16,731 nt of DNA, taken from positions 1-16,731 of the forward strand of contig CAMZKK010000022.1 of NCBI GenBank assembly GCA_947311175.1. Reading direction: 5' to 3'. A model generated the notes under the pieces. It was not told the origin of the DNA. It saw only the letters and a list, made by a program, of their open reading frames with translations, and did no database searches. Shown here in pieces: positions 7,346 to 14,072 of this stretch. The stretch comes from an uncultured Planctomycetota bacterium (GTDB taxonomy: Bacteria; Planctomycetota; SZUA-567; JAFGNG01). The translations under genes and the position numbers were made by a program. The first letter of the stretch is position 1, and every line of letters begins with the position of its first letter.

Positions 7346-8041
7346 ATGGTTGAAAATATAGTAAAATTGTTCAAAACTATTGATTATCAATTTAATAACC
7401 TGAGTATTTTAGAACAGGCACTTAGACATTCATCTAGCGTTAATGACAAAATTTTATGCAATGAAAGATTGGAATTCTTAGGAGATAGTATTCTGGGACT
7501 ATGTATAACCGAGCACCTTTATCAACTATTACCGAATAAAAGAGAGGGAGAGCTAACCGCAATCAAAAGCACGGTAGTTGCAAAAGAATCCTTAGCCTGC
7601 GTTGCACGAGACCTAAACTTAGATTGTTTTATTGAATTAGGAAAAGGGATGATAAACCGAAAAACAATTTCAGACGCTGTGCTTGCCGATGCATTTGAGG
7701 CATTGATTGCAGCGATTTATCTTGATTCAAATCTTTCTCAGGTGCGAGAATTTTTACTAAAGGTTTTAGCCGGTAAGATTGAACGAGAAATTTCAAATAT
7801 TGGCGAGAAAAATTTTAAATCGCACCTACAAGAATATTTACAAAAAAACAAAAGGAAAATTCCTGCATATAAAGTAATTAATGAATCCGGTCCCGACCAT
7901 GACAAGGTATTTATTGTTGGAGTATTTATTAATAATAAAGAGTATGAAAAAGGTGAAGGTAATACAAAAAAAGAAGCGGAACAACTTGCAGCCAAAAGAA
8001 CACTGGCAAAAATCAAAAAAGACTATAACTATTTAAAATAA
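7346..8041 (+). CDS. rnc: Ribonuclease III
   Basis: A cytoplasmic double-strand-specific endoribonuclease that matures rRNA and processes structured mRNAs. The 231 residues are the usual length. The nuclease domain (about 1-150) holds the signature NERLEFLGDSIL (39-50), with E43 and D47 as expected metal ligands, and ADAFEALIAAIYLD (114-127), with D115 and E118 as the second acidic pair. The double-stranded-RNA-binding domain (about 157-226) contains KSHLQEYLQK, IPAYKVINESGPDHDKVF and the terminal KKEAEQLAAKRTLAKI helix. The ATG is preceded only by a weak GGAAAC. The next gene starts 14 nt later, so the two are likely cotranscribed; no functional link is obvious. Confidence 0.97.
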   Translation: MVENIVKLFKTIDYQFNNLSILEQALRHSSSVNDKILCNERLEFLGDSILGLCITEHLYQLLPNKREGELTAIKSTVVAKESLACVARDLNLDCFIELGKGMINRKTISDAVLADAFEALIAAIYLDSNLSQVREFLLKVLAGKIEREISNIGEKNFKSHLQEYLQKNKRKIPAYKVINESGPDHDKVFIVGVFINNKEYEKGEGNTKKEAEQLAAKRTLAKIKKDYNYLK

Positions 8042-8055
8042 TGAGATAATGAAAT

Positions 8056-9024
8056 ATGGTAAAAAAAACACGACTGGCAATTATTGGTTTTGGAAAAATG
8101 GGACATATTCACCTCAAAGCAATTACGGAGATAATGGGTGGAACATACGAGCCTTATTACAAAGGGGGTGTTGGGAAATATCTTGATAAGGTTGTCATTG
8201 ACTCTATTGCTGATTTATCATTTTCTAAAAATAGTAAAAAGGATAATATATTTTATTTTTCAAATTATCAAGAAATGTTGGATAAACGAAAACTTGATGC
8301 CGTAATCATAGCCGCACCTACCATTAATCATTTTGAGATTGCAATGGCCTGTATCGAAAAGAAGATTAACCTTTTGATTGAAAAACCAGTCGGCTGCACT
8401 GTTGGCGAAATCAGAAAAATAAAAAACGCAAGTGAAGACAATGGACTATTTATCCTCCCCGGTCATGTCGAAAGGTATAATCCGGTAACCTTAGATGTCC
8501 TTGAATATCTAAAATACAAGGTATATGGCAAAACCAAACATTATGAATTTACGAGAACAAGTCGCAAACCGGCAAGGATTCCAGATTCAATCATTATTGA
8601 TAAATTGGTTCATGACCTTGACCTTCTAATCTTCTTTTTTGGAAAACCTAAAATTTCCGATGTAAAATTTGTATATGACAAACACAAGAGAGTGGTTGAA
8701 TGTGACCTTCAACTTGTACATAAAAATAAAGTGACGGGAAGAATTCTTTCCAGTTGGAAAATACCAAGCAAACAGCGAACTATCAAGATTGATGCAGAAC
8801 GAGGATTTATCACTGCCGACTTTCTGAAAAAGAATCTGCACATTCAAAGATATAATGAATTTAGTAAATCGGTAACTGGCTACGCGAATAATCAAATCAA
8901 AGATCAAATTGCAGATTTCATTGCCGGAATATACAACCTTACAAATCCACTCGTTACCATTAATGATGCACTCAACTGCGGAATAATTGTTGATAAAATT
9001 GAAAATTTTTCTAAGGGAAGATAA
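8056..9024 (+). CDS. Gfo/Idh/MocA family NAD(P)-dependent oxidoreductase
   Basis: A cytoplasmic dehydrogenase-like enzyme, usually acting on sugars, sugar nucleotides or inositols. The 322 residues begin with a Rossmann fold: IIGFGKMGHIH (9-19) is the glycine-rich dinucleotide loop, DAVIIAAPTINHFEIA (81-96) is the typical second motif, and LLIEKPVG (106-113) contains the EKP motif with the conserved Lys. GHVERYNPV (136-144) resembles the VERFNP motif of sugar-nucleotide members, and LVHDLDLLIFFFG (184-196) holds the conserved catalytic-region HDxD. Substrate cannot be read from sequence, though the VERYNP motif makes a sugar or UDP-sugar attractive. It lies 14 nt after rnc and 1 nt before the small Cys-rich gene, suggesting one transcript. 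Confidence 0.9.
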   Translation: MVKKTRLAIIGFGKMGHIHLKAITEIMGGTYEPYYKGGVGKYLDKVVIDSIADLSFSKNSKKDNIFYFSNYQEMLDKRKLDAVIIAAPTINHFEIAMACIEKKINLLIEKPVGCTVGEIRKIKNASEDNGLFILPGHVERYNPVTLDVLEYLKYKVYGKTKHYEFTRTSRKPARIPDSIIIDKLVHDLDLLIFFFGKPKISDVKFVYDKHKRVVECDLQLVHKNKVTGRILSSWKIPSKQRTIKIDAERGFITADFLKKNLHIQRYNEFSKSVTGYANNQIKDQIADFIAGIYNLTNPLVTINDALNCGIIVDKIENFSKGR

Positions 9025-9025
9025 A

Positions 9026-9178
9026 ATGAAAAAATGCCCACACCGAGAAGAAAATTTTAAAAAATGCAATTGCACTAATGAGCCATGCCCAAGAAAAGGA
9101 ATCTGTTGTGAATGTATAAAATACCATCGAGAAAACGGTGGTAAACCAGCTTGTATTAGATCCAAATTCAGCAATTAA
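9026..9178 (+). CDS. Small Cys-rich protein, DUF6485-like
   Basis: A 50-residue protein with eight cysteines: C4, C14, C16, C21, C27, C28, C30 and C43. The spacing (CPHREENFKKCNCTNEPC, RKGICCECIKYHRENG, PAC) resembles what I know as the DUF6485 family, an uncharacterised group in anaerobes; the Cys pattern suggests a metal (Zn or Fe-S) site. The frame stays open upstream to an ATG at 8987 inside the oxidoreductase gene, but ATG 9026 has a good Shine-Dalgarno (AAGGGAAG, 9013-9020), begins 1 nt after the preceding stop, and starts exactly at the conserved region. No signal peptide, so cytoplasmic. Function unknown. Confidence 0.82.
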   Translation: MKKCPHREENFKKCNCTNEPCPRKGICCECIKYHRENGGKPACIRSKFSN

Positions 9179-9223
9179 TGCGGAAATTAATTAAATTAAG
9201 TACAAGCCGCTCTTTAGAACAAC

Positions 9224-9247
9224 GTTTGCTCTAATTCATTAGCAAAC
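9224..9247. repeat. Short inverted repeat ahead of the 202-residue ORF
   Basis: GTTTGCT (9224-9230) and AGCAAAC (9241-9247) form a perfect 7-bp inverted repeat with a 10-nt spacer, about 35 nt before the next start codon. No T run follows, so a terminator is unlikely; it could be an operator or a leader hairpin. Weak on its own. Confidence 0.3.
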
Positions 9248-9281
9248 AAATCAACACTATATCTGAAAAGGAGAAATAGGT

Positions 9282-9890
9282 ATGCTTAACGAAATAACAA
9301 ATAATGATATTTTTTCAGCAATTGCAAATAATAAAAATCAAAAGAAACAATCACAACTTATTTCCGAATCAAATGTAATGAATTTTAATGAAGTATTAAA
9401 TTCCACCCAAAAATCAATTTCCGAAATAACCAATGCTACCGAAATAAACACATTCAATAGCCTTTTAAATCTGCAAACCAATCATTCTGACACCAAGTCA
9501 ATCCCCCAAATTGCAGAAGATCTTGCGGAAAACATTTCCTGGTTAGAAAATTCTTTTGGTAAATTTTTCAATATGATGGATATTGACAATAATGAGGAAT
9601 TCTCATTTCAACTCAACGGTACCGGAGGAGTAAACGTCTCATCACAATCTTCAAAGCGAGCAAAGGTTGTCCAAATGCTACAAGACAATCAATCCATGAC
9701 CAGTCACTATGCAATAGCTGCCGCACAGGCAAGCCTCATAAATGCCTACAACACTAATCTCGCATTCAAGGCTGAATTTGATAATGACCCGCGCAAGGCA
9801 ATTATTGACAACATTGACTTGCTAAAAGACAAACTTCTCACAGGAAAGATGACATACAAAGACAGAAAACTCCAACCGGTATTTGAATAA
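9282..9890 (+). CDS. Uncharacterised 202-residue protein
   Basis: I do not recognise this protein. It has a strong RBS (AAAAGGAG then 8 nt to the ATG), so it is very likely expressed. There is no signal peptide or membrane helix. The N-terminal part (1-70) is rich in Asn, Ser, Gln and Thr and probably disordered; the middle (about 80-120) has a Phe/acidic stretch, FNMMDIDNNEEFSFQLNGTGG; the C-terminal half (about 125-190) is predicted helical, with SHYAIAAAQASLINAYNTNLAFKAEF and NIDLLKDKLLTGK. The Asn/Ser/Gln-rich, disordered start followed by a helical tail recalls secreted or appendage-associated proteins such as flagellar accessory proteins, but no motif supports that. It stands alone between a Cys-rich gene and the sigma-54 region. 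Confidence 0.75.
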   Translation: MLNEITNNDIFSAIANNKNQKKQSQLISESNVMNFNEVLNSTQKSISEITNATEINTFNSLLNLQTNHSDTKSIPQIAEDLAENISWLENSFGKFFNMMDIDNNEEFSFQLNGTGGVNVSSQSSKRAKVVQMLQDNQSMTSHYAIAAAQASLINAYNTNLAFKAEFDNDPRKAIIDNIDLLKDKLLTGKMTYKDRKLQPVFE

Positions 9891-9915
9891 TTATAAATTC
9901 CAACTACGGAGTTAA

Positions 9916-9951
9916 AAAAGTGTCTCACCCAAATATTAATGACACACTTTT
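9916..9951 (+). terminator. Probable terminator of the 202-residue ORF
   Basis: AAAAGTGT (9916-9923) pairs with ACACTTTT (9944-9951), an 8-bp stem with a 20-nt loop, 26 nt after the stop codon. The stem is A/T-rich at its base and the T run is short, so it is weaker than the other terminators in the window. Confidence 0.45.
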
Positions 9952-9961
9952 GACTCAAATT

Positions 9962-9979
9962 TTTGATTATATATTCAAA
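9962..9979. promoter_or_regulatory. Near-palindrome, candidate enhancer site for the sigma-54 promoter
   Basis: TTTGATTATATATTCAAA is an 18-bp palindrome broken at only one symmetric pair of positions, and an overlapping TCAAATTTTTGA lies immediately before it. It is about 105 bp upstream of the sigma-54 -24 element, a usual distance for a bacterial enhancer-binding protein. AT-rich palindromes arise easily by chance here, so the regulatory role is inference. Confidence 0.25.
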
Positions 9980-10083
9980 TCACTATCCACAAATTGCAAT
10001 ACCAAAAAACCATACAATTCATAAGTGTATACAAAACAATAACTTACCCCCATTCATTATTTTTTCTTCTATTTAGTAAATAC

Positions 10084-10099
10084 TGGCACAAACATTGCA
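10084..10099 (+). promoter_or_regulatory. Sigma-54 (RpoN) promoter
   Basis: TGGCACAAACATTGCA reproduces the sigma-54 consensus TGGCAC-N5-TTGCW, with the invariant GG (10085-10086) and GC (10097-10098) separated by exactly 10 nt. Transcription should start about 12 nt after the GC, near 10110. No ORF begins within the following 200 nt before the rubrerythrin gene, which has its own sigma-70 promoter; instead a terminator hairpin follows about 100 nt on. Activity would need RpoN and an AAA+ enhancer-binding activator, neither encoded here. Confidence 0.75.
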
Positions 10100-10109
10100 T
10101 TAGAACAAA

Positions 10110-10213
10110 CATAAATCTAAATTGCTCAGATTTCTGTATAATTTAGATAAAATTACCCCTCCCCTGGCTCCTGAATTTTTCCGGCAATGTTGCTGGATCA
10201 GGAGCCGATTTTT
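10110..10213 (+). ncRNA. Predicted sigma-54-dependent small RNA (about 100 nt)
   Basis: The stretch from the predicted sigma-54 start to a terminator contains no ORF but has the architecture of a trans-acting small RNA. A 5' hairpin pairs ATCTAAATT (10115-10123) with AATTTAGAT (10140-10148), nine perfect pairs and a 16-nt loop. An unpaired linker, ACCCCTCCCCT (10155-10165), follows and contains the anti-Shine-Dalgarno core CCTCC. The terminator hairpin closes it. A C-rich exposed seed is a known way for small RNAs to block ribosome binding on mRNAs. Size and promoter class recall the Qrr RNAs of Vibrio, but only as an analogy; no sequence relation is claimed. Alternatively it is an attenuated leader for rubrerythrin. 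Confidence 0.6.
10166..10213 (+). terminator. Strong two-part intrinsic terminator hairpin
   Basis: GGCTCCTGA (10166-10174) pairs perfectly with TCAGGAGCC (10198-10206); inside it CCGGCA (10181-10186) pairs with TGCTGG (10191-10196) with one G-U pair and a 4-nt loop. GA and five T follow. It ends the predicted small RNA and insulates rubrerythrin from upstream transcription. Confidence 0.8.
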
Positions 10214-10243
10214 AACTATTGAGGTTAAATTAAGGTTGAGTGG

Positions 10244-10271
10244 TTGACAAAAATAAAATTGTTTATTTAAT
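10244..10271 (+). promoter_or_regulatory. Sigma-70-type promoter for rubrerythrin
   Basis: A perfect -35 TTGACA (10244-10249), a 16-nt spacer and TTTAAT (10266-10271, 5/6 match) give a start near 10279 and a short leader with RBS AAAGGAG. It lies beyond the preceding terminator, so rubrerythrin has its own transcript. No obvious PerR or Fur box was seen. Confidence 0.65.
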
Positions 10272-10310
10272 TACTTTATTATTGGTTTATTTCAAAAAAA
10301 GGAGAGTAAA

Positions 10311-10856
10311 ATGAAAAAGTTTGTATGTAGTGTTTGTGGTTATACTCACGAAGGTGATTCAGCACCAGAAAAATGTCCTCAATGCGGAGCAGCAGCTGAA
10401 AAATTTAATGAATCAACCGGTGGTGATTATGAATGGGCTGATCAACACACCATAGGTGTTGCTGGTCCTGATACAGATCCAGAAGTTCTACAAGGTCTTA
10501 AAGACAACTTTGCCGGCGAATGCACCGAAGTTGGAATGTATCTCGCAATGAGTCGTCAAGCAGACAGAGAAGGTTATCCTGAAGTTGCAGAAGCCTACAA
10601 GAGAATTGCGTATGAGGAAGCGGATCACGCATCTCGTTTTGCTGAACTTCTCGGAGAAGTGGTATTTGCCGATACCAAGAAAAACCTACAACTAAGAGCT
10701 GACGCAGAATGTGGAGCATGTAAAGGCAAGAAAGATATTGCAACAAAGGCCAAGCAATTAGGCTATGACGCAATTCACGACACCGTTCACGAAATGTGCA
10801 AAGATGAAGCACGTCACGGTTCTGTTTTTGCAGGATTACTAAAAAGATATTTTTAA
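10311..10856 (+). CDS. rbr: Reverse rubrerythrin (rubredoxin-first peroxide-scavenging protein)
   Basis: A cytoplasmic non-haem di-iron peroxidase that reduces hydrogen peroxide and protects anaerobes from oxygen. The 181 residues have the reverse domain order: an N-terminal rubredoxin domain with CSVCGY (6-11) and CPQCGA (22-27) binding one iron, then a four-helix di-iron domain. Iron ligands expected from the family are visible in GECTEVGMYL (E70, E73), YEEADH (E103, H106), AECGACKGK (E133) and DEARH (E166, H169). Clostridial reverse rubrerythrins of about this size act with NADH:rubredoxin reductase; such a reductase is not in the window. A very strong RBS, its own promoter and a strong terminator suggest high, independent expression. 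Confidence 0.95.
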   Translation: MKKFVCSVCGYTHEGDSAPEKCPQCGAAAEKFNESTGGDYEWADQHTIGVAGPDTDPEVLQGLKDNFAGECTEVGMYLAMSRQADREGYPEVAEAYKRIAYEEADHASRFAELLGEVVFADTKKNLQLRADAECGACKGKKDIATKAKQLGYDAIHDTVHEMCKDEARHGSVFAGLLKRYF

Positions 10857-10872
10857 TTGATTACAAAAGAGC

Positions 10873-10909
10873 AAAGGCACAGAAAATATTATTTTCTGTG
10901 CCTTTTTTT
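10873..10909. terminator. Bidirectional intrinsic terminator between convergent genes
   Basis: AAAGGCACAGAAAA (10873-10886) pairs perfectly with TTTTCTGTGCCTTT (10892-10905) around a 5-nt loop, followed by more T; the A-rich 5' arm gives a shorter T run on the other strand. It sits between the rubrerythrin stop and the stop of the convergent isomerase gene and can serve both. Confidence 0.92.
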
Positions 10910-10919
10910 ATTATAAAAA

Positions 10920-11486
10920 TCACTCTATATTTGTGTGATTAGCAAACATTTCTGAAGAAGTTATATTATTTATATTCATCAGCTCAACAACTATACTATC
11001 AAAAATGATTGACAATGATTGTTCAAAAAGTGTGCCCATTGGCTGAATTGAAGCATTAGTGTCAGACTTAAGCCAATCTGTTAATGAATAATGATTATCA
11101 ACAGGAGCTGAAATCTTAATTGTCAAATCAGCAATACTGGAAATTGACGACTGCTCATTTCCGGTAAAGAGAATAATTTTGCAACCAATCGATTTAGCCT
11201 TTTTTGCCATCACGATTAGGCTCTCTGTTTTACCCGAACCTGAACCTAGTATCAACAAATCATCTTTCTTAATACTAGGGGTAGTTGTCTCTCCAATAAC
11301 ATATGAGTGTTTACCAAGGTGCATCAACCTCATGGCAAAGCCTCGAACAGCCAACCCGCTTCTTCCCTGACCTGCAGAAAATATTCTGCTTGAGCTATTG
11401 ATTAAATCTACAGCATCAACAAAAGAATTTTCGTCAATGGCATTGAGACAGACCGTAATTTCATCTAAAATATCTTTGATTGTCAT
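10920..11486 (-). CDS. hxlB: SIS-domain 6-phospho-3-hexuloisomerase (HxlB-like)
   Basis: A cytoplasmic sugar-phosphate isomerase interconverting D-arabino-3-hexulose 6-phosphate and fructose 6-phosphate, the second ribulose-monophosphate step. From the ATG at 11486 it has 188 residues, near the 180-190 typical of HxlB. One SIS domain is visible: GQGRSGLAVRGFAMRLMHLG (39-58) is the phosphosugar-binding region, GETTTPSIKKDDLLI follows, GSGSGKTE (81-88) is the second phosphate loop, and QPMGTLFEQ (148-156) matches the conserved C-terminal HxlB motif. The frame is open further up (ATG 11501, ATG 11510, TTG 11519), but those codons lie in or against the predicted promoter; no start has a good RBS. 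The partner synthase HxlA is not adjacent, so other SIS isomerases remain possible. Confidence 0.83.
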   Translation of the reverse strand: MTIKDILDEITVCLNAIDENSFVDAVDLINSSSRIFSAGQGRSGLAVRGFAMRLMHLGKHSYVIGETTTPSIKKDDLLILGSGSGKTESLIVMAKKAKSIGCKIILFTGNEQSSISSIADLTIKISAPVDNHYSLTDWLKSDTNASIQPMGTLFEQSLSIIFDSIVVELMNINNITSSEMFANHTNIE

Positions 11487-11495
11487 TTTATTTAT

Positions 11496-11525
11496 TTGCA
11501 TAATAACCATATTAATCAATAAAAT
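11496..11525 (+). promoter_or_regulatory. Candidate promoter for the LamG-domain gene
   Basis: TTGCAT (11496-11501), an 18-nt spacer and TAAAAT (11520-11525, 5/6 match) lie about 45 nt ahead of the start codon. It overlaps the divergent isomerase promoter, so the two would compete for polymerase. Confidence 0.4.
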
Positions 11526-11538
11526 AAGAAGCTGTCAA
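11509..11538 (-). promoter_or_regulatory. Sigma-70-type promoter for the SIS isomerase gene
   Basis: Minus strand: perfect TTGACA (11538-11533), an 18-nt spacer and TAATAT (11514-11509), start near 11502. This places the TTG at 11519 and ATG at 11510 upstream of the transcript, favouring the ATG at 11486. Confidence 0.55.
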
Positions 11539-11568
11539 CTTAAAACTCAAAATAAAGGATAATCATAA

Positions 11569-12531
11569 ATGAAAAAATTTGTTCTTTTGTTTTTAATCTT
11601 TTCACTTGGAATTATTATTGGCATAAAAATAAATAATCAAAATATTAAACAAGCAAAGACGGTGGATAATGCTATTTCGACATCATCTAATTTCAAAATG
11701 GAAATCCCACGGAGTGGATTTGAAAAACCACGTGACGATTCCAAAGGATTTATTAAGTGGATTGAAAAGCGTCCGATAAGCAAGCCCATACTCGCATATC
11801 TTTTTACCGAAAAGAGAGAATCATTACAACCTATCTCTGGTTCGTTTATTGGAGATGACAAAGACAGAGATGCCCTAAGCTTAAAACCAAGAGGTAAAGT
11901 TTTTTTGACAGACAGAGGGGCGCTATTTATTGAGGGGGGAAGTTTATTCCCTGAAATTGCCGGCAATTCTTTATCTGTTGAAATTAAAGATTCAAACGCC
12001 TTTAGCATTGAAATTATATTAATGCCATTTAAGACAAAACGCACAAGCTCTGCCCAAATTATCGGCATATCTAAAGATAGCAATAAAAGAAATTTTTCTA
12101 TTAGCGAATACGCCAATAATTACAATATAAAGATTAGGGTAGATAAAAACAAAAAACAAAAGAGCGAATTATCCACCGTCATCCCATTCAGAAAACAATG
12201 CATAACTCACATTGTCATCACCTTTGACAAAAACTCAGAATGTATATATATTAACGGAGTTAAAATTTATTCAGAGAAAACGACCGATACAAGTCTTGCA
12301 AACTGGCAATACAATTTCCCGGTAGTCATTGGCAATGACATCTCTAAAAAAATCGGATGGAGTGGAATTATTAGATTTGTTGCATTTTATAAAAAAACAC
12401 TAACGGAACGAGAAGTAAAAACCGCATCCCAAAACCTTGTGCCGTCCGACCCGGGAATAGGATGTAATCCATTCATAATCGAGAAAGATTCACCAGGGTT
12501 ATCTGCCCATAAACAAATAGAAATATTTTAA
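11569..12531 (+). CDS. Membrane-anchored LamG-like (concanavalin-type jellyroll) domain protein
   Basis: A probable envelope protein of 320 residues. An N-terminal hydrophobic helix (about 4-20) with a basic start acts as signal or anchor; no lipobox Cys is present. After a charged linker, residues about 143-285 have the features of a LamG-like jellyroll: SIEIILMPF, IIGISKD, the mid-domain THIVITFDKNSECIYINGVKIY, then FPVVIGND, GWSGIIRFVAFYKKTLTEREV, which matches the usual 'W.G.I..VAFY...L...EV' ending of such domains. These domains commonly bind carbohydrate or protein surfaces; the ligand here is unknown. AAAGGA lies 9 nt before the ATG. It is divergent from the isomerase gene and convergent with the TolC-like cluster, so it is probably monocistronic. 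Confidence 0.8.
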   Translation: MKKFVLLFLIFSLGIIIGIKINNQNIKQAKTVDNAISTSSNFKMEIPRSGFEKPRDDSKGFIKWIEKRPISKPILAYLFTEKRESLQPISGSFIGDDKDRDALSLKPRGKVFLTDRGALFIEGGSLFPEIAGNSLSVEIKDSNAFSIEIILMPFKTKRTSSAQIIGISKDSNKRNFSISEYANNYNIKIRVDKNKKQKSELSTVIPFRKQCITHIVITFDKNSECIYINGVKIYSEKTTDTSLANWQYNFPVVIGNDISKKIGWSGIIRFVAFYKKTLTEREVKTASQNLVPSDPGIGCNPFIIEKDSPGLSAHKQIEIF

Positions 12532-12611
12532 CCGCAGTCATCTCATAGCCACAAGAAAACAATATATTGATATTTCTAATGTATAGTGGCAAAATCCAGC
12601 AAGGGTTAACC

Positions 12612-14072
12612 CTAATCTGTTAAAACCGGTATTGACTCTGCACTAACTGCTACCTCTCGACCAACACTATTTTCTACCTGTGCCTTTGCGCCCATCATCT
12701 CGGCATAAGAAATCATATATTCAAGATTCGCAAAGAAATAATCAATCTCGGCAGATAGATATTCATCAGATGTCTTTTTACCGGCATCAAGCATTTTTTT
12801 ATCAACCTTAACAATTTCATTTTGAACATTAACCAAAGAACTATTTGCAAGACATAAATCGGCATCGGCATAATATTGGATTAAAGCCAAGTTTACTTGT
12901 GCCAAAATCCCGATTGAAAGCTTCATTCTTTGCTCTCTAATCAATTTTTGTTTTAAAGCTAATGAATGGAAATTGGCAATTTTTTGTGGAATCGACAATA
13001 TATCGGTGCTGGCTTTAAGTCCAAGAGTGTACCAATTGTTTGCATATAAAAATGGATTATTGCTATAGTTGTGATTAACACTTACCGGTAAAGAAGGGAA
13101 AAAGCTGGCAATTGCGACACGAACATCATTGTGAGCAATTTTTTCATTATAGTCTTGTTGGAAGAGTTCAGGCCTTGAACACAAAGCTTCTTGTTCTAGT
13201 GAAGCTGCCTCCATTTTTTCAAGTTTAGTCAAAATTGGAATATCAACAGATGCCAATTTTATTTCCACCATTGGTGAAAGTCCCATACTAAGCTTTAAAT
13301 TTGCCTTTAATTCTTCCCATGTATTACGATAGCCTTTAAGACGCATTTTTACTATGGTAAATTTTTTCTTTAACTTTAGTCCATCAATTCTTAAAATGCT
13401 CTTATCCTTTAACCCTTCGGTAATCGCATCTAATCTCGCATCAACATCTTTTAGTATTTTTTCTGCCTCAGTTGTTGCCTCACCCATGACAACACATTGC
13501 CAGTATTTTTTTGTTATATCTAAAACCAAATCCTGTTTGATTCTTTTTAAATTTTGCTTTGCAATTCTTTCTTTATCGCCAGCCTGAAGTGCCATAAAAA
13601 ATGCAGAGCTAAATTCAACGACATCCCAAGAAGCACTTAAGCTTCCTCTTCTTGTACTAGTCTCAGAATCTCTTGAAGTGCTTAGAGTTTCTAAGCCTGT
13701 GTCCAAACTTATTGCATCACTACCAAGTGCATTACTTCTATGGGTTTTACCATACTCGCCAATCAAGGTTGGAAGACTCCTTAACCATGCTTGTGAAGTT
13801 AGCTCTTTTTGAATATTTATTTCAAGCTGCTTGGCCTTAAGATCGAGATTATTTTCTATCGCAAACGATATTATTTGATCAAGGCTGAGAGCGCCGGTAA
13901 ATTTAACATTTCTTGTTTTATGTTGATTCATATCATAATCAATATTATCCCGACGAGTATCTGTCAAACTCTTTTCTTTATTGCATCCAATCGTGCAAAC
14001 TACGGATACTAATGCCACAATAGCCATAACTACGGATAATTTATTTTTTAATTTTTTATCATAACTGTACAT
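12612..14072 (-). CDS. TolC-family outer-membrane efflux lipoprotein, no HEAT extension
   Basis: A 486-residue outer-membrane channel subunit of the TolC/OEP type used with inner-membrane pumps to export small molecules or proteins. The N-terminus is a lipoprotein signal: a basic start, a hydrophobic stretch (12-27) and lipobox TIGC with acylated C30. The two OEP halves are visible: LSLDQIISFAIENNLDLKAKQLEI with AWLRSLPTL (about 62-102), and RPELFQQDYNEKIAHNDVRVAIASFFPSLPVS with NPFLYANNWYTLG (second half), plus long coiled-coil helices. It ends soon after FFANLEYMISYAEMMGAKAQVENSVGR. Its start overlaps the upstream gene by 14 nt; AAGGAG lies 13 nt before the ATG, rather far. It is the last of three tandem paralogues. 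No pump or adaptor gene is in the window. Confidence 0.88.
   Translation of the reverse strand: MYSYDKKLKNKLSVVMAIVALVSVVCTIGCNKEKSLTDTRRDNIDYDMNQHKTRNVKFTGALSLDQIISFAIENNLDLKAKQLEINIQKELTSQAWLRSLPTLIGEYGKTHRSNALGSDAISLDTGLETLSTSRDSETSTRRGSLSASWDVVEFSSAFFMALQAGDKERIAKQNLKRIKQDLVLDITKKYWQCVVMGEATTEAEKILKDVDARLDAITEGLKDKSILRIDGLKLKKKFTIVKMRLKGYRNTWEELKANLKLSMGLSPMVEIKLASVDIPILTKLEKMEAASLEQEALCSRPELFQQDYNEKIAHNDVRVAIASFFPSLPVSVNHNYSNNPFLYANNWYTLGLKASTDILSIPQKIANFHSLALKQKLIREQRMKLSIGILAQVNLALIQYYADADLCLANSSLVNVQNEIVKVDKKMLDAGKKTSDEYLSAEIDYFFANLEYMISYAEMMGAKAQVENSVGREVAVSAESIPVLTD

Noticed and set aside
9560..9610. EF-hand or dockerin-like DIDNNEEF in the 202-residue protein
   Set aside because: The required Gly and the terminal Glu of a calcium loop are not in place, and there is no second copy.
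9980..9992. A DnaA-box-like CTATCCACA
   Set aside because: One mismatch from TTATCCACA and only a single copy, with no dnaA, dnaN or cluster of boxes nearby; not evidence of an origin.
12602..12613. Perfect 12-bp palindrome AGGGTTAACCCT at the end of the TolC-like gene
   Set aside because: With no loop or T run it is neither a terminator nor a clear operator at this 3'-to-3' junction; single short palindromes are expected by chance.
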